DNA of 64,000 bases, taken from assembly GCA_019113175.1 (NCBI GenBank), contig DXHY01000027.1:1-64000 (forward strand), given 5' to 3'. Position 1 is the stretch's first letter, and each line of letters begins with the position of its first letter. The position numbers were made by a program, and so were the translations under genes. The notes under the pieces are model-generated. The model was not told the DNA's origin, did not search any database, and saw only the letters and a program-made list of their open reading frames with translations. This document shows positions 18,210-27,664 of this stretch, piece after piece. Origin of the DNA: Candidatus Eisenbergiella stercoravium. GTDB lineage: Bacteria > Bacillota > Clostridia > Lachnospirales > Lachnospiraceae.

Positions 18210-20372
18210 TTATTCTGCAGTTTCTTCCACATGTACCTCCGGGATGAACACCCGGCTGTCTCTCACATCGTCCGCTTCTTCTTCCCTCGCAGCCTCCATG
18301 GCTTCCCGGCAGAACACCTCCTGGGCGGTAACGGCCTCCTTGCCCCTGCGGTCCACCTTCTCATAGCTTCCGTCAGGCAGCAGGATCTGGGCCTTCATGG
18401 TATCCGCAAGCTGCACATCCAGGATGTGAATCAGCTTCTCCTTCAGCTTCGGATCCTCCACAGGGAACAGGATCTCCACGCGCCGCTCCAGATTTCTCGG
18501 CATCCAGTCCGCGCTGCCACAGTAAACCTCGCTCTTACCCGCGTTTTCAAAATAGAAGATGCGGCTGTGCTCCAGGAAGGTTCCCACCAGGGAACGGACA
18601 GAGATGTTCTCACTCACACCGGGAATTCCAACCTTCAGACAGCAGATTCCCCGCACGATCAGTTCGATCTTCACGCCCGCCGCGCTGGCCGCATACAGCG
18701 CTTCTATCACATCTCTGTCACAGAGAGAATTCATTTTCGCCACAATATGTCCCTTTTCCCCGGCTCTCGCATGCTCCGCCTCCCGGCCGATCAGGCGCAG
18801 GAACTTATCCTTCAGCCACAGAGGAGCAAGAGAAAGCTTATTCCAGGAAAGAGGTTCCGAATAGCCTGAGAGCATATTGAACACCGCCGTCGCGTCCTCG
18901 CCGATGGCCTCGGAGCAGGTCATCATGCCGATGTCCGTATACTGCTTCGCCGTGGCATCATTATAGTTTCCGGTTCCCAGATGCACGTAACGGCGGATGC
19001 CGTCCTCTTCCCTTCTCACCACCAGGGTGATCTTGCTGTGGGTCTTTAAGCCCACCAGTCCGTAAATAACATGGCAGCCGGCCTTCTCCAGCTTTTTCGC
19101 CCAGACAATATTGTTCTCCTCATCAAACCGGGCCTTCAGTTCCACCAGAACGGAAACCTGTTTTCCGTTTTCCGCGGCCTGAGCCAGAGCGGCGATGATC
19201 GGAGAATTGCCGCTGACCCGGTACAGGGTCTGCTTGATCGCAAGCACATCCGGGTCCTTCGCCGCCTCTCTTACGAACCTGATCACCGGCTCAAAGGACT
19301 GGTATGGGTGATGCAGCAGGATATCCCCTTTTCTGATCTGGTCAAAAACGGAGCCTTCTCCCATGAACTCCGGTACGGGCTGAGGTTCATATTTTTCCGC
19401 CTTTAAATGCTCAAAGCCTGACAGGCCATACATCTTCATCAGGAAGGTGAGATCCAGAGGGCCGTCAATCCGGTAAATGTCGTCTTCATCGATGGAAAGC
19501 TCTTTTTTAATGATGGAAAGGAGCTTTTTATCGATGCCCGCCTCCACCTCCAGGCGGATGGCCTGGCCCCACTGCCTCTTTTTCAGCTGCTTTTCGATCT
19601 CCTTCAGCAGATCCTCCGCTTCGTCCTCGTCAATGGTCAGATCAGCGTTTCTCATGATCCGGAACGGATGGGAGCAGAGAACGTCATAATTTAAGAACAG
19701 TCTGGAGATGTTGCGCTCGATGATCTCCTCCAGCAGGATCACCGCCCGGTTTCCGTCCTCTCCCGCAGGGATCTCCACAATTCTGGCAAGTACGCTCGGC
19801 ACCTGGACCGTAGCAAATTCCAGCTCCTTTTTCTCTCCCCTTCTGGAAAGCAGGGAGCCGATATTCAGGGATTTGTTGCGGATCAGCGGGAAGGGCCTGG
19901 AGGAATCCACCGCCATGGGAGTGAGCACCGGATAGACATTTTCATCAAAATAATCATCCACATAGGCAGCCTGTTCGTCATTCAGATCCTCATGCCGCTC
20001 CACCACCGTCAGGCCGTTTGCCTTCAGAAGCGGAAGGAGGGAACGGTTATAGGTGGAATACTGCTGGGCAACCAGTTCGTGGGCAGCCACCGTGATCCGG
20101 GACAGCTGCTCGGAGGCGGTCAGTCCCGCGATATCCTTCTTCGTGTATTTCGCGTTCACCATGTCCTTCAGGGACGCAACACGCACCATGAAAAACTCAT
20201 CCAGATTGGATGCGGTGATGCTTAAGAATTTCAGACGTTCAAACAGAGGGATCTGTTTGTCCCTGGCCTCTGACAGCACCCTTTTGTCAAACAAAAGCCA
20301 GCTCAGCTCCCTGTTGGTATAAAGGGAAGGATCCTTAAATCCGTTTTCCTCAATATTTTTCTTTTCAGCCAT
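18210..20372 (-). CDS. ppk1: Polyphosphate kinase 1
   Basis: 720 residues, the normal PPK1 length. It reversibly polymerises ATP gamma-phosphate into polyphosphate. Seen: the N-terminal PPK_N region (YTNRELSWLLFDKRVLSEA), ATP-binding arginine and histidine motifs including LVGLKTHSKITLVVRRE (the histidine matches the phosphorylated residue), VHLGTGNYNDATAKQYTDIG and the C-terminal CGSADWMPRNLERRVE. ATG 20372 is used because GGAG lies 6 nt upstream; the track's ATG 20384 overlaps that ribosome site. It follows the exopolyphosphatase gene by 54 nt, pairing synthesis with breakdown. Confidence 0.96.
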   Translation of the reverse strand: MAEKKNIEENGFKDPSLYTNRELSWLLFDKRVLSEARDKQIPLFERLKFLSITASNLDEFFMVRVASLKDMVNAKYTKKDIAGLTASEQLSRITVAAHELVAQQYSTYNRSLLPLLKANGLTVVERHEDLNDEQAAYVDDYFDENVYPVLTPMAVDSSRPFPLIRNKSLNIGSLLSRRGEKKELEFATVQVPSVLARIVEIPAGEDGNRAVILLEEIIERNISRLFLNYDVLCSHPFRIMRNADLTIDEDEAEDLLKEIEKQLKKRQWGQAIRLEVEAGIDKKLLSIIKKELSIDEDDIYRIDGPLDLTFLMKMYGLSGFEHLKAEKYEPQPVPEFMGEGSVFDQIRKGDILLHHPYQSFEPVIRFVREAAKDPDVLAIKQTLYRVSGNSPIIAALAQAAENGKQVSVLVELKARFDEENNIVWAKKLEKAGCHVIYGLVGLKTHSKITLVVRREEDGIRRYVHLGTGNYNDATAKQYTDIGMMTCSEAIGEDATAVFNMLSGYSEPLSWNKLSLAPLWLKDKFLRLIGREAEHARAGEKGHIVAKMNSLCDRDVIEALYAASAAGVKIELIVRGICCLKVGIPGVSENISVRSLVGTFLEHSRIFYFENAGKSEVYCGSADWMPRNLERRVEILFPVEDPKLKEKLIHILDVQLADTMKAQILLPDGSYEKVDRRGKEAVTAQEVFCREAMEAAREEEADDVRDSRVFIPEVHVEETAE

Positions 20373-20426
20373 TTTCTTCTCCATTCCGGGGCGTGCATTC
20401 CGGCACTTCCCACGCTTTATTGCGCT

Positions 20427-21965
20427 TTAAATGAACTTTTTCTGCTTGATGACGGGACGGACGCTGTATACCTCTTCAAAGAAGGCTGCCTTTGCTGCAA
20501 ACAGCCCCTTTTCCAGCGTGATATCCTCCGTCGTATTCACCGTGATGACCAGCTGATTATCCTTCAGCGTAGTCCTGAAATCCTTAAACTTCTGTTTATG
20601 GCTGCGGTCCAGTCCGTTCGCCACCCGCAGGATCGCCGTCAGCTTGGCGATGATCAGATAATCCGTGCTGTCCGCGCCTGTGGGCGCACTGCGCCATCCA
20701 TAATAGGCAAAGGGCTGATGATTATAGCGGACCACGTTTGCAACGATTTCCCTCTCCCGGTGGGAAAGTCCGATGATTTCCGTGGCCATGACGATCTGGT
20801 AGGAACATTCTCCCAGATTCACCATGCTGATATATTTTCCGCAGTCGTGAAGGAGGGCGGCGATGCGCAGAAGCAGCCGCTCCCTCTTCCCCAGGCCATG
20901 CAGACGCTTACAGCTGTCAAAAATCGTCACACAGATATGCTCCAGCGTCTCTCCCCGGCGTTTGCTTCCCAGGAACCGTTTGCTGATATTTCTGGCACAG
21001 GCCACGATGTCCTGCTCAAAATCATGCTTCGGCACCAGGATTTTGTTTTTCTCCGCGTACTCGTAGGCGATTCCGTCACAGAGCGTCACGCCCGGCGCCC
21101 AGATCAGCTTCGCGTCCATCAGCTTCACAGCCCGGCGGAGCAGAGTGGCGGAAATGCCGATCAGCCGGAGGTTTTCCTCCGATACGCCGAAATGAGCTGC
21201 CGCTTCCTCTTTGGAGTGGGTGCGCAGATATTCCATAAACCGTCCGTAGCCCTCGCTGTCCACATACCCGGAACGTTGAGAGCCGGCAATCCTTTTCTGC
21301 ATCAGCATGGATACATAATCGTCAACCACGATGATGTTCTCCACATTCCGGTCCTTCAGATACATTCTTTTGAATACGGAAAGCTGGCTGTCGATCATCT
21401 CCTCCAGGAGCCCCTCATGCTTGGAGGGCTTTACATTCAGCTTATCCAGAAGCTCCTGCAGGCGCAGCACTCCGATGCGCAGATTCTGGGTAGCGACCAG
21501 CGTATCCTTATCAAAGAGGGAAAGCTGGATGCTTCCGCCGCCGATATCCAGAATTGCCGTCCCCTTCTCGATGATCTTCCCGAAATCCTCTCCTTTTAAC
21601 GCGATGGACTTGTAATCCAGGAAGCGCTGCTCCGAGTTGGAGAGCACGTTTATCACGATTCCGGTTCTCTGCCGGATCTGATCCAGAATGATCGCCGTAT
21701 TATCCGTCTCCCGGATGGCGCTGGTGCCGTAGGCCTTATAGTCCTCCACCCGGTAGGTCTTCATGATATCCGCAAATTCCCGCAGGATGGAACAGAGCTC
21801 ATCCACCTTCTCGTAGCTGATCTTTCCCTCTGCGAAGGTATCGTTTCCCAGATCAATCCTGTGCCGGATATGGTCTATCTCCTTCATTCCCGTTTTTGTG
21901 GAAAATTCAAATATTTTCATGGCGAGCTCGTAGGAGCCCACGTCTATCGCTGCAAAGGTTTTCAA
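20427..21965 (-). CDS. ppx: Ppx/GppA-family exopolyphosphatase with C-terminal HD domain
   Basis: About 512 residues. The N-terminal half is a Ppx/GppA actin-like ATPase fold (AAIDVGSYELAMKIFE, AYGTSAIRETDN, AILDIGGGSIQLSLF) and the C-terminal half an HD domain (RIAALLHDCGKYISMV, ETIGLSHREREIVANVV). It removes phosphate from polyphosphate or converts pppGpp to ppGpp. Start is uncertain: TTG 21965 (giving KTFAAIDVGS) has GGAG 6 nt upstream, while ATG 21977 has no clear ribosome site. The much longer track ORF is not supported. Neighbours ppk1. Confidence 0.9.
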   Translation of the reverse strand: MKTFAAIDVGSYELAMKIFEFSTKTGMKEIDHIRHRIDLGNDTFAEGKISYEKVDELCSILREFADIMKTYRVEDYKAYGTSAIRETDNTAIILDQIRQRTGIVINVLSNSEQRFLDYKSIALKGEDFGKIIEKGTAILDIGGGSIQLSLFDKDTLVATQNLRIGVLRLQELLDKLNVKPSKHEGLLEEMIDSQLSVFKRMYLKDRNVENIIVVDDYVSMLMQKRIAGSQRSGYVDSEGYGRFMEYLRTHSKEEAAAHFGVSEENLRLIGISATLLRRAVKLMDAKLIWAPGVTLCDGIAYEYAEKNKILVPKHDFEQDIVACARNISKRFLGSKRRGETLEHICVTIFDSCKRLHGLGKRERLLLRIAALLHDCGKYISMVNLGECSYQIVMATEIIGLSHREREIVANVVRYNHQPFAYYGWRSAPTGADSTDYLIIAKLTAILRVANGLDRSHKQKFKDFRTTLKDNQLVITVNTTEDITLEKGLFAAKAAFFEEVYSVRPVIKQKKFI

Positions 21966-22050
21966 TTTACTCTCCATTCCGGGGCATTCCACGCATTCGT
22001 CAACGCCCACTCTTCTTTCCTTCCGTACTTTTCCTCCGGTCCGAGGAGGC

Positions 22051-23349
22051 TCACAGGGTTCCGGACAGATAATCGATGAACTGCTGGGCCGTTCTTCCGG
22101 AAAGCCCTCCGTGGAACAGTTCCCATTTGTTCGCTTCCGCCAGCAGCTCTTCCTCCGGGAGCGCAATATGCGCCCTTTCCGCCAGCGCCTTCACGATCTG
22201 CTGGAACTGGGCCTTATCCGGCGCGCCGAAATAGATCGTCACGCCGAAGCGATATACCAGGGACAGCTTTTCCTGAACGGTATCGTTGGAATGCAGATCG
22301 TCGTCCCGCTCTCTTTTGTCGCTGAACTTCTCACGGATCAGGTGTCTCCGGTTGGAGGTGGCATAGATCAGCACGTTGTCCGGCTTCTTTTCCAGACCTC
22401 CCTCGATGACCGCCTTCAGATACTTGTATTCCGTCTCAAAATCCTCAAAGCTCAGATCATCCATGTAGATGATAAATTTATAATTGCGGTTCTTGATCTG
22501 AGCGATTACGTCATTCAGATCCCGGAACTGATGCCGGTATACCTCAATGATACGCAGGCCCCTGTCATAGTATTCGTTGGCGATGGCCTTGATGCTGGAG
22601 GACTTTCCGGTCCCCGCATCTCCGTAAAGCAGGCAGTTGTTTGCTTTCCTGCCCGCGACAAAAGCCTCCGTGTTTTCCACCAGCTTCTTTTTTGCCGTCT
22701 CATAGCCCACCAGATCGGAAAGCTTCACATGGGCGATATTCAGAATCGGCTCGATCACCACCGCTTCCTCACCGTCCTCCGTCCTTCTGTGTCCGATGCG
22801 GAAAGCCTTGTGAAGCCCGAATTTTCCCACACCGTACTCCCGGTAGAACTCCGTCAGCCGCTCCTTCATTTCCTCCGATGAAGGCGCCTCTGCCAGCCGC
22901 ACCGCCAGCGTACAGATCCGGTCCCTGATGCGGGTGTTGTACACCCGGCTTTCCTGCTCGTTTCCTTCATAGGAGAGCACCTGTCCGAATTCGGGAACCT
23001 GAAGCGAGCGGGATACCGCCGCAAAGTCAAAGGTAAACAGCTCCCGGAAAATGGCAATATCGTGCAGGACGGCAGCGTTGACCGTCCCTTCCACCGCCCC
23101 GCGGATCTCACAGGCGCGGCTGTAGCTGTTTTCATGATTCACCAGAAGGTTACTCAGATAGCAGTGCCACAGATTTCCGGAAAAGCCGTGGCTTCCGGCC
23201 AGTTCCAGCAGCCCGCTCATACAGGCGTACAGTTTTCCGCGCGCCTTCTCTCTTTTCTCCTGATAGTGGCGGGATATCCAGGCCATCTCCGAAAGGAGCT
23301 TCCCATCCTGCCCAAAATCTCTGTATACGATCAGCTCTTTTTCTCTCAT
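22051..23349 (-). CDS. DUF815-family AAA+ ATPase
   Basis: 432 residues. An N-terminal helical region of unknown role (about 1-180) is followed by an AAA+ core: Walker A LLYGDAGTGKSSSIKAI (about 240-256), Walker B FIIYMDDLSFED, sensor IYATSNRRHLI, and GLSGRTAQQFIDYL at the C-terminus. This is the DUF815 family found in many bacteria; the function is not established. GAGGAAAAA precedes the start. It lies upstream of ppx and downstream of pheA on the same strand. Confidence 0.88.
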   Translation of the reverse strand: MREKELIVYRDFGQDGKLLSEMAWISRHYQEKREKARGKLYACMSGLLELAGSHGFSGNLWHCYLSNLLVNHENSYSRACEIRGAVEGTVNAAVLHDIAIFRELFTFDFAAVSRSLQVPEFGQVLSYEGNEQESRVYNTRIRDRICTLAVRLAEAPSSEEMKERLTEFYREYGVGKFGLHKAFRIGHRRTEDGEEAVVIEPILNIAHVKLSDLVGYETAKKKLVENTEAFVAGRKANNCLLYGDAGTGKSSSIKAIANEYYDRGLRIIEVYRHQFRDLNDVIAQIKNRNYKFIIYMDDLSFEDFETEYKYLKAVIEGGLEKKPDNVLIYATSNRRHLIREKFSDKRERDDDLHSNDTVQEKLSLVYRFGVTIYFGAPDKAQFQQIVKALAERAHIALPEEELLAEANKWELFHGGLSGRTAQQFIDYLSGTL

Positions 23350-23376
23350 TTTTTCCTCACATAAATTTCGACGGCC

Positions 23377-24501
23377 TCAGTAATTTCCCAGCACCCGCAT
23401 GTTTCTCGCCTCATCCCGAAGGCCGCGCAGGGCGTTCTTCACCGCGCTGTCCTCCAGGTTGCCGTCAAAATCGATAAAAAACCGGTATTCCCAGTTCCTT
23501 CCCTCAAGGGGACGGCTTTCGATTCTGGTCATGTTCAGATTGTTATAGATGAAATGAGAGAGCATATGATACAGAGATCCGCTCTCATTGGGAACCTCAA
23601 AGCAGATGCTGATCTTCTTCGCATCCTTCAGGAAAATCTTCTGGTTGGTGATGATGATGAACCGGGTGGAATTGGTGGCTGACTGATTCACCGGCTTCTT
23701 CAACACCTCAAGTCCGTAAACCTTTCCCGCATACTCTCCCGCGATGGCCGCCTGGCTTCTGTCCCCGTCCTCCGCCACCTTTCTCGCTGCAAAGGCGTTG
23801 TTGGGAAGGCTGATCTGCCTCCACTCATGCTGTGAAAGGAACCGGGCGGACTGCATCAGCGACTGCGGATGGGAATAGACGGTTTTGATCTCATCCATCT
23901 TCGTGCCGGGAAGGCCCAGCAGGCAGTGCTCGATTTTAATGATCTGCTCACCCACAATGTAATTTTCAAATTCCACCAGAAGATCATAGATCTCGCTCAC
24001 GATGCCGGCTGTGGAATTTTCAATGGGAAGCACCGCAAAATCCGCGCTCCCCTCCTCGATGGCGCAGAACGCGTCCCGGAAGGTGTCCACATGAAAGCTG
24101 TTGATGCCTTCTCCGAAATACTGAATCATCGCCGCCTGGGAAAAGGCGCCCTCCGCCCCCTGAAACACCACGCGCGTCCGGTCCATTTCCAGGGAATCCA
24201 CCGGGATGAAGGGAAGGCGTCCGAGAGTTCCCTTTTCCGTCAGGATCTGATACTGCAGCTTTCTGCTCATGGACATGATCTGTTCAAACAGTTCTCCTAC
24301 TCCTGTCCGGTTGAAATCGGTGTGGGTCATGGCCTGCACCGAGGCGATCTTTTCCTTCTCCCGCGTCGGGTCGAACACCTTTTTCCCCGTTTCGATCTTA
24401 TACCTTGCCACCTGCCCGGAAATCTCCATCCGCTTCTCAAACAGGTCCACAATCTGCCTGTCCACCGCGTCGATCTGCGCTCTCAGTTCCTGTAAGTCCA
24501 T
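23377..24501 (-). CDS. pheA: Bifunctional chorismate mutase / prephenate dehydratase (P-protein)
   Basis: 374 residues. Chorismate mutase domain at about 1-85 (LRAQIDAVDRQIVDLFEKRM), then prephenate dehydratase (VVFQGAEGAFSQAAMIQYFG, LPIENSTAGIVSEIYDLL, NQSATNSTRFIII) and a C-terminal ACT domain containing the ESRP motif (TRIESRPLEGRNWEYRFFID) that binds phenylalanine in homologues. It converts chorismate to phenylpyruvate and is expected to be feedback-inhibited by Phe. GGAGGAGCT precedes the start. A short perfect hairpin sits in its leader. Confidence 0.97.
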   Translation of the reverse strand: MDLQELRAQIDAVDRQIVDLFEKRMEISGQVARYKIETGKKVFDPTREKEKIASVQAMTHTDFNRTGVGELFEQIMSMSRKLQYQILTEKGTLGRLPFIPVDSLEMDRTRVVFQGAEGAFSQAAMIQYFGEGINSFHVDTFRDAFCAIEEGSADFAVLPIENSTAGIVSEIYDLLVEFENYIVGEQIIKIEHCLLGLPGTKMDEIKTVYSHPQSLMQSARFLSQHEWRQISLPNNAFAARKVAEDGDRSQAAIAGEYAGKVYGLEVLKKPVNQSATNSTRFIIITNQKIFLKDAKKISICFEVPNESGSLYHMLSHFIYNNLNMTRIESRPLEGRNWEYRFFIDFDGNLEDSAVKNALRGLRDEARNMRVLGNY

Positions 24502-24520
24502 AGCTCCTCCGTTCCGGAAA

Positions 24521-24540
24521 AATACGGATTTGTCCGTATT
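24521..24540 (-). other. Hairpin in the pheA leader
   Basis: AATACGGA, 4-nt loop, TCCGTATT, followed on the minus strand by TTT and then the pheA ribosome site. It could be a weak terminator or attenuator or a 5' stabilising hairpin. No T-box or Phe-rich leader peptide was found in the 94-nt gap. Confidence 0.45.
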
Positions 24541-24595
24541 CTTCTCATTATCGTATCTCTTTTTTCATCATCCCGCAACAGAACGGGACAAGATT

Positions 24596-25450
24596 TTACA
24601 CAGATTTAACTCCCGCCTCCACGTGCACCTCTCCGTCCTTTTCAAGCTTCCTCAGGAGGGTGATGACGGGTCGCCTGCTCACCGGATGCACCAGCCCCGG
24701 CGCGATGTCGCAGAGGGGCTTTAATACGAAGTCCCGGTTCTCCATATCCGGATGGGGCACGATCAGGCGCGGCGTCGTAAGGATACGGTCCTCATAAAAA
24801 AGAAGATCCAGATCCAGCGTCCGGGGCCCCCAGTGCACCTTTCTCTCCCTTCCGGCCTTCTGCTCCAGCGACTGCAGAAGATCCAGAAGCGGCTCCGGCT
24901 CCAGCAGGGTTCTGACCCTCATGACCGTGTTGAGAAACTCTCCCTGTTCCACACCGCCGTATGGAGTGGTGGCATATACCGGCGCCGTCTCCTCCACCCG
25001 GCAGAGGGGATGTGCGTTCACCCCGTCAACTCCCAGTTTGAGGAAGGCCTCCCGGTCTCCCAGATTGGAGCCCAGGGCCACATATGCGGTGTGCCAGCCG
25101 CGGCGGATGCACACCGCCACATCCTCGAAGGGAAGGGGAATCGGCGCCTGCGGCTTGTGAATGGTCAGCTCCAGGCTCTCCACCGCCGGAAAGGACAGCA
25201 GGAGCTCTCTCGCCGTCCGCTCCGCCGCCGCCTCGATCAGCCGGCAGTTTTCCTCCGTCATGACCTGCGTGATCCTTTCGCAGACCGCGCCGTAATCGGT
25301 GGACAGCTTCAGGTCGTCCTTCTCTCCCGCCTCCCGCAGCCTGGTATCCAGGACGGCATCCACGAAAAAGCTCTGTCCCAGTTTTCTTTCCTCTTCAAAC
25401 ACACCGTGTCCGGCATAGACTCTGAGTCCCCTGATCCTGATCTGATCCAT
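24596..25450 (-). CDS. folBK: Bifunctional dihydroneopterin aldolase / HPPK
   Basis: 284 residues, a fusion. Residues about 1-118 are FolB (IRIRGLRVYAGHGVFEEERKLGQ, VTIHKPQAPIP-type end) and 122-284 are FolK (AYVALGSNLGDREAFL, FLNTVMRVRT, GPRTLDLDLLFYED, VPHPDMENRDFVLKPL). Together they cleave dihydroneopterin and pyrophosphorylate hydroxymethyldihydropterin. The track ORF begins much earlier; ATG 25450 is where FolB homology begins. Last gene of the folate operon. Confidence 0.93.
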   Translation of the reverse strand: MDQIRIRGLRVYAGHGVFEEERKLGQSFFVDAVLDTRLREAGEKDDLKLSTDYGAVCERITQVMTEENCRLIEAAAERTARELLLSFPAVESLELTIHKPQAPIPLPFEDVAVCIRRGWHTAYVALGSNLGDREAFLKLGVDGVNAHPLCRVEETAPVYATTPYGGVEQGEFLNTVMRVRTLLEPEPLLDLLQSLEQKAGRERKVHWGPRTLDLDLLFYEDRILTTPRLIVPHPDMENRDFVLKPLCDIAPGLVHPVSRRPVITLLRKLEKDGEVHVEAGVKSV

Positions 25451-25550
25451 AACCGATTTTTCCTTTCTCTTCCCGGCAGCTTTCTTCCGGGGAATATCCT
25501 CCTCCGCCGTTCCTCCAGCCTCAGATCTTCCGGCGGCCGCGGCCTCTTTC

Positions 25551-26369
25551 TTATCTAATCCTGTATTCCGCAATTGCCTCCGCCATCCGTACGGCACGCA
25601 CATTCTCCTTCACATCATGCACCCGCACATGGGAACAGCCGGAAAGCACCGCAAACACAGTCGTCACCAGCGTTCCTTCCAGCCGCTCGGTGACCGGCAC
25701 ATCCAGCGTCAGTCCGATCACCGATTTCCGTGATGCACCCAGAAGGACCGGACAGCCGAGTTCATGAAGGCTGTCCAGACTGGCAATCACCTCCAGATTC
25801 TGCTCTCTGGTTTTGGCAAAGCCCACGCCGGGATCCAGAATAATGCTCTTCTTTTTCATGCCCGCCCGGTCAGCAATGGCAAGCGTCTCCCGCAGATCCG
25901 CCTTCAGTTCGGGGAGGAAATTCTCATATTCCGCCTGCCTGCGGTTGTGCATCAGGCAGCAGGGCAGACCGCTCTTTGCAAGAAAGGCTGCCATCTGTCC
26001 TTCATCATACTTCAGGCCCCAGATATCGTTGATCAGATCAGCCCCCGCCTGCGTCCCCGCACGGGCCACTTCATGTTTATAGGTATCCAGAGAGACCGGA
26101 ACGTCAAACCTAGCCTTTACCGCCTCGATCACCGGAGCCACCCGTTCAATCTCCTCTTCGTCGGAAATCTGCACGTGTCCGGGCCTGGTGGATTCTCCGC
26201 CGATATCCAGCACATCCATTCCCTCCTGAAGCATCCGCTCCACCTGACGCAGCGCCGCGTCCAGCCGGTCATATTTTCCTCCGTCCGAAAAGGAATCCGG
26301 TGTCACATTCAGAATTCCCCAGATGTAAGTTCTGCCGCTGTCCAAAAATTCTTTATTGCCGATACGCAT
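25551..26369 (-). CDS. folP: Dihydropteroate synthase
   Basis: 272 residues. Joins hydroxymethyldihydropterin pyrophosphate with p-aminobenzoate; this is the sulfonamide target. Signatures: ILNVTPDSFSDGGKY (about 19-33), DIGGESTRPGH (about 56-66), DVPVSLDTYKHEVARAG, ILDPGVGFAKTREQN and PVLLGASRKSVIG. It lies in the folate operon between an HD-domain gene and folBK. Confidence 0.97.
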   Translation of the reverse strand: MRIGNKEFLDSGRTYIWGILNVTPDSFSDGGKYDRLDAALRQVERMLQEGMDVLDIGGESTRPGHVQISDEEEIERVAPVIEAVKARFDVPVSLDTYKHEVARAGTQAGADLINDIWGLKYDEGQMAAFLAKSGLPCCLMHNRRQAEYENFLPELKADLRETLAIADRAGMKKKSIILDPGVGFAKTREQNLEVIASLDSLHELGCPVLLGASRKSVIGLTLDVPVTERLEGTLVTTVFAVLSGCSHVRVHDVKENVRAVRMAEAIAEYRIR

Positions 26370-26406
26370 TGTTTCTTAAATTCCTTTCCGCTTATTCGCT
26401 TCCCGG

Positions 26407-26889
26407 TCACAGCCGGATCCTCCGGTTCTTTTTCTCCTCCGGCCAGTCGCATTCTGCGCATGCCTTACAGGAAAAACAGCTTCTGCTCAGCTTGTCTGCC
26501 CGGTAGAGAAGGCCGGTCAGGCCGCCCGCCTGTGCGTTTTCCGGATTCCGGTGTCCCAGAATTGCCACAAGGACGCTTTCCCTCTCCTCCTTTTCAAACC
26601 CGCATTCCAGCAGGATCTGCGGCGCGATCTGCGCGCTGGCCTTCTCGTGGGGCGTTCTGTCCTCATACTGCCGCCATCTGCCGCAGTCATGAAGCAGGGC
26701 CGCCGCATAGACGAGCTCCTGTTCCACTTTTGTCCCTTCCTGCAGATTCAATATCCAGGCAATGCGCGCCACATCCAGAAAATGAGCCATATCATGCCGG
26801 CAGAAGCGTCTGTCTTTTTCCGCCGCCTCATTTTTTCTCAGGCACTCCTGATAACCGTCATGCTCCAGAATCCGATTCACCCGTTCCAT
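26407..26889 (-). CDS. HD-domain phosphohydrolase in the folate operon
   Basis: 160 residues. An HD metal-binding domain (FCRHDMAHFLDVARIAW, ALLHDCGRWRQYED, VLVAILGHRNPE) with a C-terminal cysteine cluster SCFSCKACAECDWPEEKK not common to all HD proteins. Similar small HD proteins sit in clostridial folate operons and could act on a pterin or nucleotide intermediate, such as dephosphorylating dihydroneopterin triphosphate, but that is only inference from position. Confidence 0.75.
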   Translation of the reverse strand: MERVNRILEHDGYQECLRKNEAAEKDRRFCRHDMAHFLDVARIAWILNLQEGTKVEQELVYAAALLHDCGRWRQYEDRTPHEKASAQIAPQILLECGFEKEERESVLVAILGHRNPENAQAGGLTGLLYRADKLSRSCFSCKACAECDWPEEKKNRRIRL

Positions 26890-26942
26890 TCAGAAATCTC
26901 CCATCCATTTCGAGCATTACTGTTCACAGCACGCCAGGCACG

Positions 26943-27500
26943 TCACACGCTCAACATGCGGTAAAAGCTCTCCCGCAGCCCGGCGTCCTCTTCAAAAGCC
27001 CCCCGCATGGCCACCGTCACCGTTTTGCTGCCGGGCTTTTTGATGCCCCGCATGGTCATACACATGTGCTCCGCTTCCAGAAGCACCATGGCTCCCTTCG
27101 GATGCAGGTTCTCCATCAGCGCGTCCGCCACCTGGGCAGTGAGCCGTTCCTGCAGCTGCAGCCGTCTCGCATACACCTCCACAGTCCTGGCCAGCTTGCT
27201 CAAACCAGCCACATGTCCGTCCGGCAGATAGGCCACATGTGCCTTTCCGAAAAAAGGAAGCATGTGATGTTCACAGATGGAATAAAAGGTGATGTCCTTC
27301 TCCAGAACGATTCCGGCCTCGGTCACCTCAAACTGCCTGGAAAGCGGCTCTGCCGCATCCTGTCCCATTCCGGCAAACAGCTCCTCATACATCCGCGCGA
27401 TCCGCTGCGGTGTCTCCAGAAGCCCTTCTCTTTGCGTATCCTCCCCGATTCCCTCCAGGAGAAGACGAACCCCCTCCTCAATTTTCTCTCTGTTCATCAT
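26943..27500 (-). CDS. folE: GTP cyclohydrolase I
   Basis: 185 residues. First step of pterin synthesis, GTP to dihydroneopterin triphosphate. Seen: [17 protein letters not shown], the zinc and active-site region [36 protein letters not shown] and [13 protein letters not shown]. Either ATG 27500 or 27497 has GGAGGA upstream; the former is given. Between folC and folE lies hairpin element C, whose end repeat provides this ribosome site. Confidence 0.97.
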   Translation of the reverse strand: MMNREKIEEGVRLLLEGIGEDTQREGLLETPQRIARMYEELFAGMGQDAAEPLSRQFEVTEAGIVLEKDITFYSICEHHMLPFFGKAHVAYLPDGHVAGLSKLARTVEVYARRLQLQERLTAQVADALMENLHPKGAMVLLEAEHMCMTMRGIKKPGSKTVTVAMRGAFEEDAGLRESFYRMLSV

Positions 27501-27502
27501 GA

Positions 27503-27664
27503 TTTCCTCCATGCCGAAGCATTTTTTGCTGAGGCACGCGCGCCGAATCACAGATTCGGCGCTGCGACAACAGGATTTGCGGCGTTTCGTCGCAAATCCT
27601 GATTTGAAAATACACTATCGAGTGCATTTTCAAATCTTTCCTCCATGCCGAAGCGTTTTTGCCG
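27503..27664 (-). repeat. Multi-hairpin intergenic element, copy C, with flanking direct repeats
   Basis: Hairpins 27540-27562 (GCGCCGAATC/GATTCGGCGC, loop ACA), 27571-27601 (CAGGATTTGCG/CGCAAATCCTG) and 27601-27636 (a 16-bp stem beginning GATTTGAAAAT with one wobble). Direct repeats beginning TTTCCTCCATGCCGAAGC flank it at 27503-27531 and 27637-27664, 28-29 nt with only a few differences. One copy holds the folE ribosome site; the other encodes the last codons of folC. Same hairpin order as copies A and B. Confidence 0.75.

Noticed and set aside
25764-27602. Plus-strand ORF of 612 aa
   Set aside because: Antisense to folP, the HD gene and folE, all clearly identified.
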